Below, one piece after another: positions 44,848 through 50,735 of a DNA stretch of 64,000 bases. Within the stretch, counting starts at the first letter, position 1; the number at the start of each line of letters is the position of its first letter. Made by a program: the position numbers and the translations under genes. Under the pieces are notes generated by a model. The model worked only from the letters and a program-made list of their open reading frames with translations. It ran no database searches and had not been told where the DNA came from. The DNA is from Malikia spinosa (GTDB lineage: Bacteria > Pseudomonadota > Gammaproteobacteria > Burkholderiales > Burkholderiaceae_C): assembly GCF_002980625.1 (NCBI RefSeq), contig NZ_PVLR01000001.1, forward strand, positions 1 to 64,000. The letters are read 5' to 3'.

Positions 44848-45255
44848 GTGCAGGGCTGGCGTTGTGCCAAGGGGGAGTCGCTGCTGATTCCCTCGGGACC
44901 GGGCGAAAAACGGCACTTGTTCGCCATCTTGCTCGATCCCGTTCCGGTCGAAGGCTATGGATCGAAGCCGCTGGTTCTGCTGGCTTCGGTCGTGAGCATC
45001 AAGCCTGGCCTCGTCGTCGATGAGAGCTGCTTGCTCAAGCCTGGAGACCACCCCTTCATACGCCATGACAGCTTCGTCGATTACCGCTTCACCCGTCTGG
45101 AGCAGGCAGAGCATGTCGAGGCGAGGGTGTCTGAAGGGATTTTTGATGTCAAGGAACCATGTTCTCCCGAGTTGATCCAGCGCATCTTCGAGGGAGCCCT
45201 TAAGTCAACACGCATCTCGAGGGAGTACAAGATGATTCTGAGGAAGCTGGTGTAA
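44848..45255 (+). CDS. Unrecognised 135-residue protein, candidate toxin partner of the Panacea protein
   Basis: Starts at GTG 44848, 2 bp after the Panacea gene stop, with no ribosome binding site of its own, so translation is coupled. I do not recognise the family with certainty. The first two thirds look beta-rich: GESLLIPSG, HLFAILLDP, PLVLLASVVSIKPG, then ESCLLKPGDHPFIRHDSFVDYRF; the last third is helical and basic (SPELIQRIFEGALKSTRISREYKMILRKLV). The compact beta core is loosely reminiscent of small SH3-barrel toxins such as MazF/PemK, but no catalytic motif can be matched. The strictly polar HPFIRHDS stretch is a candidate active or binding site. Small size, coupling to a Panacea gene and AT-richer DNA support a toxin role. 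This is inference. Confidence 0.6.
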   Translation: MQGWRCAKGESLLIPSGPGEKRHLFAILLDPVPVEGYGSKPLVLLASVVSIKPGLVVDESCLLKPGDHPFIRHDSFVDYRFTRLEQAEHVEARVSEGIFDVKEPCSPELIQRIFEGALKSTRISREYKMILRKLV

Positions 45256-45336
45256 CTGGCCTGGTGCTTCCCGGCCAGCAGACGCTGGCATGGTGGCCGT
45301 AGTGGCGCACGATTCGCGCTTGCTGATTTTTATAGT

Positions 45337-45365
45337 GCTGGCAAGCCGCCTCGGTGCTTGCCAGC
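45337..45365. other. Hairpin between the Panacea gene pair and uspA
   Basis: GCTGGCAAG (45337-45345) and CTTGCCAGC (45357-45365) form a perfect 9-bp stem with an 11-nt loop between two converging units. Neither flank has a clear U run, so termination is possible but unproven. Nothing else is recognisable in 45256-45384. Confidence 0.45.
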
Positions 45366-45384
45366 CCAGCTCAAGACCGGTGCA

Positions 45385-45807
45385 TCAGCGCACCAGCAAC
45401 ACCGGCACCTTGCAGTGTGCCAGCACCTGGGTCGCCACCGACCCCAGCACCAGGTTGCCCAGCGCGCCATGGCCATGCGAGCCCATCAGCACCAGATCGA
45501 AGCTGCCGTCGGTGGCGGCCTTGGCAATCAGCTCGCCGGCCGGCCCGACCTGGTGCTTGACTTCGGGTCTGATGCCGTTGCTTGCCAGGTAGGCCAGCAC
45601 CGGCCCGTCGACCTTGGCCGCTTCCTCCTCGTAGTAGCCATTGGCCACATCATGGCCAACCGCGGCCCGGGCCCGCGGCGGCAGGGCAGCCACCGCGGTA
45701 AAGACCATGAACTGATTGTGCGGTCCGAACAACTCGGGGTGCGTCGTCAGGTAGGCCAGCATTTTCTGGGTGAACAGGCTGCCGTCAACGGCAAGCAGGA
45801 TCTTCAT
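45385..45807 (-). CDS. Universal stress protein UspA family
   Basis: A 140-residue single-domain Usp protein. KILLAVDGSLFTQKML starts the fold, and the ATP-binding G-2X-G-9X-G-S/T motif is present near the C terminus (MGSHGHGALGNLVLGSVATQVL). Such ATP-binding Usp proteins respond to starvation and stress; the client is unknown. CGGAG lies before the ATG. It follows the TerC-family gene by 48 bp on the same strand and may be co-transcribed with it, thereby falling under its riboswitch-controlled promoter unit. Confidence 0.93.
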   Translation of the reverse strand: MKILLAVDGSLFTQKMLAYLTTHPELFGPHNQFMVFTAVAALPPRARAAVGHDVANGYYEEEAAKVDGPVLAYLASNGIRPEVKHQVGPAGELIAKAATDGSFDLVLMGSHGHGALGNLVLGSVATQVLAHCKVPVLLVR

Positions 45808-45855
45808 GACAGTGCTCCGGTAAGGTGGACAGGGGGTGCTGGATCAGCCGGGCCA

Positions 45856-46797
45856 TCAGGTGTTGGGAGCGGTCTTGGCGCTCCAGATCATGGTGATGGC
45901 CAGTATGCCGAGCACCACAGCCAGCGACACGGCCACCGGGATCTTGAAGATGTCGATCAGCAGCATCTTGCTGCCGATGAACACCAGGATCACTGCCAGG
46001 CCATAGTTCAGCAGATGGAAGCGGCTGGCGGCGGCTTGCAGCAGGAAGAACATGGCGCGCAGACCCAGGATGGCGAACACGTTGCTGGTCAGCAGCACGA
46101 TGAACGGGTCCTTGGTGATGGCAAAGATGGCCGGGATCGAGTCAACCGCAAAGATCACGTCGGTCAGGCCGACCAGGGCCACCACCATCAGCAGCGGGGT
46201 GGCGATCTTCTTGCCGTTCTCGACAGTCCAGAACTTCTCGCCTTCATAGTGCTGGCTGACCGGCAGCAGCTTGAGCGCCGGGTTGTCCTCCAGGTCGGAC
46301 TCCTTGCCAGCGGCCCACCACATCTTGATGCCGGTCAGGATCAGGAAGGCGCCGAACAGGTACAGGATCCAGTGGAACTGGGCCAGCAACCAGCCGCCGA
46401 CCAGGATCATCACGGTGCGCAGCACGATGGCACCGATGATGCCGATCATCAGCACCCGCTTCTGGAATGCCGGGGGGACGGCAAAGTAGCTGAAGATCAG
46501 CAGGAACACGAAGATGTTGTCGACTGCCAGGCTTTTCTCGATCAGATAGCCGGTCAGGAACTCGAGGGACTTCTCGTTGGCCAGCGCGACAGAGCCAGTG
46601 CTGTCCTTTACCGCCCACCAGAGCAGACTGTTGAACAGGAAGCTCAGGACCACCCAGACCAGCGACCACTTGAGCGCCTCTCGCACGCCCACGACATGGG
46701 CGCCCTGCTTGCTCAGGACCACAAAATCGACGAACAGAGAGGCCAGTACGAAGCCGGCAAACGCCATCCATAGCCAGAGGGGAGCGATGGTTTCCAC
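45856..46797 (-). CDS. alx: TerC/Alx-family membrane protein (Mn2+ homeostasis)
   Basis: A 313-residue integral membrane protein of the TerC family, with about nine hydrophobic segments. Two copies of the acidic membrane motif are present: EKSLAVDNIFVFLLIFSYF (~85-105) and GLTDVIFAVDSIPAIFAIT (~205-225). The start is GTG 46797, where GCAAGGA lies 8 bp upstream and the first helix begins at once; longer in-frame starts fall inside the riboswitch. The long central loop (KMWWAAGKESDLEDNPALKLLPVSQHYEGEKFW) is typical of Alx. The yybP-ykoY riboswitch upstream supports a role in manganese export or insertion into exoenzymes. Confidence 0.93.
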   Translation of the reverse strand: METIAPLWLWMAFAGFVLASLFVDFVVLSKQGAHVVGVREALKWSLVWVVLSFLFNSLLWWAVKDSTGSVALANEKSLEFLTGYLIEKSLAVDNIFVFLLIFSYFAVPPAFQKRVLMIGIIGAIVLRTVMILVGGWLLAQFHWILYLFGAFLILTGIKMWWAAGKESDLEDNPALKLLPVSQHYEGEKFWTVENGKKIATPLLMVVALVGLTDVIFAVDSIPAIFAITKDPFIVLLTSNVFAILGLRAMFFLLQAAASRFHLLNYGLAVILVFIGSKMLLIDIFKIPVAVSLAVVLGILAITMIWSAKTAPNT

Positions 46798-46805
46798 GGA
46801 AGAAG

Positions 46806-46983
46806 TCCTTGCAGCAAAGGTGTTGAACAACACCCGCAAGGTCTTGCAACCGCCGGCTCATGAGCCGGGAGGGACAGATCCGGCGCCCCGCTGGTGAGCG
46901 GGCCACGTATTGACGGAAGCTGTCACCAGCGCATCCGTTTCAGCCGGATTGGCTGGCTTGCTACTCCCCTCGAGGGAACTTGC
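46806..46983 (-). ncRNA. yybP-ykoY (alx/mntP-type) manganese riboswitch
   Basis: The minus strand upstream of the TerC gene carries the hallmark GGGGAGTAGC (from 46969), a central CCGTCAATACG segment, a GC-rich CCGGCTCATGAGCCGG helix and the closing GCAAGACCTTGC loop (46847-46836). GCAAG at 46983-46979 can close the aptamer by pairing with CTTGC at 46840-46836. The ribosome binding site region GCAAGGA (46812-46806) is complementary to the same CTTGC, so ligand-closed aptamer would free the site. A small GGTGTT/AACACC hairpin lies between. Boundaries and switching mechanism are inferred; family membership is well supported. The flank 46984-47104 shows nothing recognisable. Confidence 0.85.
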
Positions 46984-47104
46984 ATTGTCAGCCTGATGCC
47001 GGGAGCGTGGAAAGCTGACGAACCTTCAGGAAAAGACGGAGGATCACGTCACAGGTCCTGGCAAGCGGGGCATGTCTTTTTTCGCCGCACATGGGGCCGG
47101 CAAG

Positions 47105-47137
47105 AAAAAACCGCCTGCGGGCTGGCCCGAGGCGGTT
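47105..47137 (-). terminator. Intrinsic terminator after the NlpC/P60 gene
   Basis: AACCGCCT (47109-47116) and AGGCGGTT (47130-47137) pair around an inner GCGGG/CCCG stem; on the minus strand six Ts follow. It lies 35 bp beyond the peptidase stop. Confidence 0.88.
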
Positions 47138-47172
47138 GTTTCGGCGGTGCGGCCAGATGCCGACGGCGGCTT

Positions 47173-47730
47173 TCAGCGCGGCAAGGGCAGGGGAATGCTG
47201 CCCGCGCCAGCGTCGACCCGACGCGCGCCGTTGAAGCGCTTGACCCAGTAGCTCTGGCGCATGTCCTCGACCCGCACCTGCGCACCGCTGCGCGGGGCAT
47301 GGATGAACTTGTTGTCGCCGATGTAGATGCCGACATGGCTGAACGCCGAGCGCATGGTGTTGAAGAACACCAGATCGCCCGGCTTGAGCTCGTCCTGGCT
47401 GATGGTCTGGGTCGCGCGCGCCTGTTCGGCAGCGCGGCGCGGCAGCACCATGCCCAGGGTCTGCTCGTAGATTGCGCGCACGAAGCCGCTGCAGTCCACG
47501 CCGTCCTCAAGATCGTTGCCACCGTACTTGTAGCGCACGCCAAGGAAGCCCATGGCGTTGACGACCAGCTCGGAGGCGACCGAGCTCATGTTCTGGCGCA
47601 CGCCTTCAAGGCGTGACATCAGCCCTTTGCTGGCCACCAGCTCGCCCACGGGGTCGGCCTGGCTGGCGGGCTCGGCAGCGGCAAGGCCGCAGACCGAGGC
47701 GAGAGCGATGGCAATGATCAATGAACGCAT
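47173..47730 (-). CDS. Exported NlpC/P60 cell-wall peptidase
   Basis: A 185-residue protein with a signal peptide (cleavage near AAAEP, residue ~20) and an NlpC/P60 domain (~55-170). The catalytic Cys lies in DGVDCSGFVRAIYEQ, the His in FSHVGIYIGDNKFIHAP. Such enzymes cut D-Glu-mDAP type bonds in peptidoglycan stem peptides. AAGGA abuts the ATG with almost no spacing, so the exact start is slightly uncertain. It diverges from the isochorismatase-fold gene across 81 bp and resembles the Spr/MepS group in size, though the lipobox of MepS is absent. Confidence 0.93.
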   Translation of the reverse strand: MRSLIIAIALASVCGLAAAEPASQADPVGELVASKGLMSRLEGVRQNMSSVASELVVNAMGFLGVRYKYGGNDLEDGVDCSGFVRAIYEQTLGMVLPRRAAEQARATQTISQDELKPGDLVFFNTMRSAFSHVGIYIGDNKFIHAPRSGAQVRVEDMRQSYWVKRFNGARRVDAGAGSIPLPLPR

Positions 47731-47811
47731 TCCTTCATTCTAACTGGTGGACATGACAGCATGGTTAAATTGCGCCTCGTAACAAACCCGTGATAACCCG
47801 GAGAAAAACCT

Positions 47812-48423
47812 ATGTTGTTGGACGCTGAAGAAAGTCAATTGCTGTTGGTCGATTACCAGCCGCGCATGCTCAAGGCGCTGCACCAGGGCGAGGAGGCGCT
47901 GGCGCGCGCCGTGCTGCTGGCCGAGGTCGCGCAGATCCTGGGCGTGCCGGCCTGGGGTACCGAACAGAACCCCGAGGGTCTGGGTGCCATGACGCCCGAG
48001 CTGCAGCCGCTGCTGCAAGCGACCTTTCCCAAGATGGCTTTCGATGCCACCCAGTCCGACCTGGTGCAGGCGCTGCGCCCGCCGGCGCGGCCCCAGCGCA
48101 CCGGTGGCAACGCCCGCAGCCTGCCCAAGCACCTGCAAAAACCGCAGCAACCGGAGGCGCCGGGTCGCAACGTCATCGTGCTGGCCGGCTGCGAGGCCCA
48201 TATCTGCCTGTTGCAGACCGCGCTCGGCCTGCTCGAGCAGGAGTTCGATGTCTGGGTCGTGACCGATGCCTGTGCCTCGCGCCGCGAACGCGACCGCGAT
48301 GCCGCCTTCGACCGCCTGGCCGGCAACGGAATCGAACTCGTCACGAGCGAGATGGTCATCTACGAATGGCTGGCTGACGCCGACCACCCCGATTTCCGCA
48401 CCATCTTGCAGCGGGTCAAGTAA
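47812..48423 (+). CDS. Isochorismatase-family cysteine hydrolase
   Basis: A 203-residue cysteine hydrolase of the isochorismatase superfamily. The expected triad is D14 (LLVDYQ), K74 (TFPKMAF) and C132 in AGCEAHICLLQTALGLL. A Pro/Arg/Gln-rich insert of ~30 residues (90-119) precedes the nucleophile strand and is not usual in the family. GGAG lies 8 bp before the ATG. Substrates of such proteins range from isochorismate to nicotinamide and amides and cannot be set here; the lack of siderophore genes argues against true isochorismatase. Confidence 0.85.
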   Translation: MLLDAEESQLLLVDYQPRMLKALHQGEEALARAVLLAEVAQILGVPAWGTEQNPEGLGAMTPELQPLLQATFPKMAFDATQSDLVQALRPPARPQRTGGNARSLPKHLQKPQQPEAPGRNVIVLAGCEAHICLLQTALGLLEQEFDVWVVTDACASRRERDRDAAFDRLAGNGIELVTSEMVIYEWLADADHPDFRTILQRVK

Positions 48424-48431
48424 GCCCGGCT

Positions 48432-48455
48432 GGCCCGGCTGGGGCCAGCCGGGCC
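48432..48455 (+). terminator. Perfect GC-rich hairpin after the isochorismatase-fold gene
   Basis: GGCCCGGCTG (48432-48441) and CAGCCGGGCC (48446-48455) form a perfect 10-bp stem with a GGGC loop, 8 bp after the stop. The tail is only moderately T-rich (GGTTCCGTTCGCTTC), so termination is probable but may be partial. Confidence 0.5.
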
Positions 48456-48515
48456 GGTTCCGTTCGCTTCAGGACTGATCGGGCGGAGTCAGCTTGTCAG
48501 CCCACTGCAAGCAGG

Positions 48516-48535
48516 AGATTCATAATTATGAATCT
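48516..48535. promoter_or_regulatory. 20-bp perfect palindrome upstream of prpE, candidate operator
   Basis: AGATTCATAA and TTATGAATCT are exact reverse complements with no spacer, in a markedly AT-rich patch 42 bp before the prpE start. A TATTAT hexamer (48535-48540) overlaps its right end and could be a -10, so a dimeric repressor here would block the promoter. The protein that binds is unknown. Confidence 0.6.
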
Positions 48536-48577
48536 ATTATTTTTCATTCCGCACCGCGGAAACTGCTGGAGACTGAC

Positions 48578-50479
48578 ATGCCTGCTTCCCAAAACTATGA
48601 AGCGTTCTTCCGCCGCTCGATCGATGATCGAGATGCCTTCTGGGCCGAGCAGGCGCAGGGGGTCGACTGGCACCAGCCCTACGACCGCGTTTGCAACTAC
48701 GACCGTCCGCCGTTTGCGCGCTGGTTCGAGGGCGGCCAGACCAACCTCTGCCACAACGCGGTCGACCGCCATCTGAAGGATCGCGCCGAGCAGAACGCGC
48801 TGATCTTCGTCTCGACCGAGACCAACGTCGAGAAGGCCTACAGTTTCCGCGAGCTGCACGAGGAAGTGCAGCGCTTCGCCGCCATCTACCAGGCGCTCGG
48901 GGTGAAAAAGGGCGACCGCGTGCTGATCTACATGCCGATGATCGCCGAGGCCTGCTTCGCGATGCTGGCGGCGGTGCGCCTGGGTGCGGTCCACACCGTG
49001 GTGTTCGGCGGTTTTGCCAGCCATGCGCTGGCGAGCCGGATCGACGACGCCACGCCGACCGTGATCGTGAGTGCCGACGCCGGCATGCGCGGCGGCAAGG
49101 TCGTGCCCTACAAGCACCTGCTCGACGAGGCAATCGAGCTGGCCGCGCACAAGCCCGCCAGCGTCGTGATGGTGAACCGCGGCCTGGCCGATCTGGCGCC
49201 GGTGGCCGGTCGCGATGTCGACTACGCCACGCTGCGTGCCCAGTACCTGGACACCCCGGTGCCTTGCGAGTGGGTCGATTCCACCCACCCGAGCTACATC
49301 CTCTACACCTCGGGCACCACCGGCAAGCCCAAGGGCGTGCAGCGCGACACCGGCGGCTATTGCGTGGCGCTGGCCGCCTCGATGAAGCATATCTACCAGG
49401 GCGAGCCGGGCGAGACCTTCTTCTCGACCTCGGACATCGGCTGGGTGGTCGGTCACAGCTACATCATCTACGGCCCGCTGATCAACGGCATGGCCACCAT
49501 CATGTACGAAGGCCTGCCGACCCGGCCCGACGCCGGCATCTGGTGGAGCCTGGTCGAGAAATACAAGGTCAGCGTGATGTTCAGCGCCCCGACCGCTGCC
49601 CGTGTGCTGAAGAAACAGGACCCGGCCTATCTGACGAAGTACGACCTGTCCAGCCTCAAGGCCTTGTTCCTGGCCGGCGAGCCGCTCGACGAGCCGACCG
49701 CGACCTGGATGGCCGACGCGATCAAGAAGCCGATCATCGACAACTACTGGCAGACCGAAACCGGCTGGCCGATCATGGCGATCTGCAACGGCGTCGAGCC
49801 GGCACCGACCCGCTTCGGTTCGCCCGGCAAGGCGGTCTACGGCTTCGACGTGCGCCTGATCGACGAGGTCACCGGCGAGGAAATCACCGAGCCTGGCAAG
49901 AAGGGCGTGATCGCGGCCGAGGGCCCGCTGCCGCCGGGCTGCCTGCAGACGATCTGGGGTGACGACGCGCGCTACGTCAAGACCTACTGGAGCAGCATCC
50001 ATGGCCGCACCATGTACAGCACCTTCGACTGGGGCGTCAAGGATGCCGACGGCTACTTCTTCATCCTGGGCCGCACCGACGACGTGATCAACGTCGCCGG
50101 CCACCGCCTGGGCACGCGCGAGATCGAGGAGAGCATCTCCAGCCACGCCAACGTGGCCGAGGTCGCGGTGGTCGGCATGGCCGACCAGCTCAAGGGCCAG
50201 GTCGCGGTCGCCTTCGTGGTGCTCAAGGACGCCTCGCGCGCGGTCGATGCCGCCTCGGCACGCGAGCAGGAACTCGAGATCATGAAGACGGTCGACGAGC
50301 AACTCGGCGCGGTCGCGCGTCCGGCCATGGTGCGCTTCGTCGGCACGCTGCCCAAGACCCGCTCGGGCAAGCTGCTGCGCCGCGCGATCCAGGCCGTCTG
50401 CGAAGGCCGCGACCCCGGCGACCTGACCACGATGGACGATCCGGCGGCACTGCAGCAGATCAAGGACCAGTTGGCCTGA
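48578..50479 (+). CDS. prpE: Propionyl-CoA synthetase (acyl-CoA synthetase)
   Basis: A 633-residue ANL-superfamily ligase activating propionate (and probably acetate) via acyl-AMP. The P-loop SYILYTSGTTGKPKGVQRDTGG, with the RDTGG variant typical of PrpE, lies near 235; DIGWVVGHSYIIYGPL and DNYWQTETGWPI follow. The C-terminal domain ends with LPKTRSGKLLRRAI, whose lysine is the catalytic and acetylation site. The ATG 48578 is preferred: GGAG lies 7 bp upstream and the extended upstream frame runs into the palindrome. Acs-type proteins are a little longer and differ at the P-loop. Operator candidate at 48516-48535. Confidence 0.92.
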   Translation: MPASQNYEAFFRRSIDDRDAFWAEQAQGVDWHQPYDRVCNYDRPPFARWFEGGQTNLCHNAVDRHLKDRAEQNALIFVSTETNVEKAYSFRELHEEVQRFAAIYQALGVKKGDRVLIYMPMIAEACFAMLAAVRLGAVHTVVFGGFASHALASRIDDATPTVIVSADAGMRGGKVVPYKHLLDEAIELAAHKPASVVMVNRGLADLAPVAGRDVDYATLRAQYLDTPVPCEWVDSTHPSYILYTSGTTGKPKGVQRDTGGYCVALAASMKHIYQGEPGETFFSTSDIGWVVGHSYIIYGPLINGMATIMYEGLPTRPDAGIWWSLVEKYKVSVMFSAPTAARVLKKQDPAYLTKYDLSSLKALFLAGEPLDEPTATWMADAIKKPIIDNYWQTETGWPIMAICNGVEPAPTRFGSPGKAVYGFDVRLIDEVTGEEITEPGKKGVIAAEGPLPPGCLQTIWGDDARYVKTYWSSIHGRTMYSTFDWGVKDADGYFFILGRTDDVINVAGHRLGTREIEESISSHANVAEVAVVGMADQLKGQVAVAFVVLKDASRAVDAASAREQELEIMKTVDEQLGAVARPAMVRFVGTLPKTRSGKLLRRAIQAVCEGRDPGDLTTMDDPAALQQIKDQLA

Positions 50480-50533
50480 TCCGGCGGCTGCTTCCTGCGG
50501 GCTGTCTACCCCGTATAAACCACGACTGCTGGA

Positions 50534-50550
50534 GCCGGCCTGGGGCCGGC
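50534..50550 (+). other. GC hairpin downstream of prpE
   Basis: GCCGGCC and GGCCGGC form a perfect 7-bp stem with a TGG loop, 54 bp after the prpE stop. No U run follows. The rest of the 256-bp gap before sucA holds weak promoter-like hexamers only (TATAAA at ~50514; TTACGT and CACAAT 17 bp apart near 50590-50618). Confidence 0.35.
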
Positions 50551-50702
50551 ATTCATGCTATCTTCATGCGCTGGGCGTATCGAGCGAGTTACGTCCATCG
50601 ACGAACAGTGGCACAATCCGGGGTTGCTTCAGTTCCTTCCAGTCACTGTCGCATCCGCCAACCGGTCCAGCCGTGTCGCGGAAGGTTTTTTTACCAGCTA
50701 AT

Positions 50703-50719
50703 GTTTCCCCGAGGGAAAC
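50703..50719 (+). other. Hairpin directly upstream of the sucA ribosome binding site
   Basis: GTTTCCC and GGGAAAC pair perfectly with a CGA loop and end next to GGAGG, which is 11 bp from the sucA ATG. The structure sits where it could affect ribosome access. Confidence 0.4.
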
Positions 50720-50735
50720 GGAGGTCAGCGAATCC

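Noticed and set aside
44267-45255. Panacea pair as a prophage remnant
   Set aside because: No integrase, att-like repeat or phage structural gene is seen on either side; only the lower GC suggests acquisition.
45337-45365. Hairpin as a certain terminator for uspA
   Set aside because: On the minus strand the stem is followed by ACTATAAAAATC, with no U tract.
48494-48577. 28-codon N-terminal extension of prpE
   Set aside because: It runs through the palindrome and promoter-like DNA; ATG 48578 has a ribosome binding site and the family N terminus.
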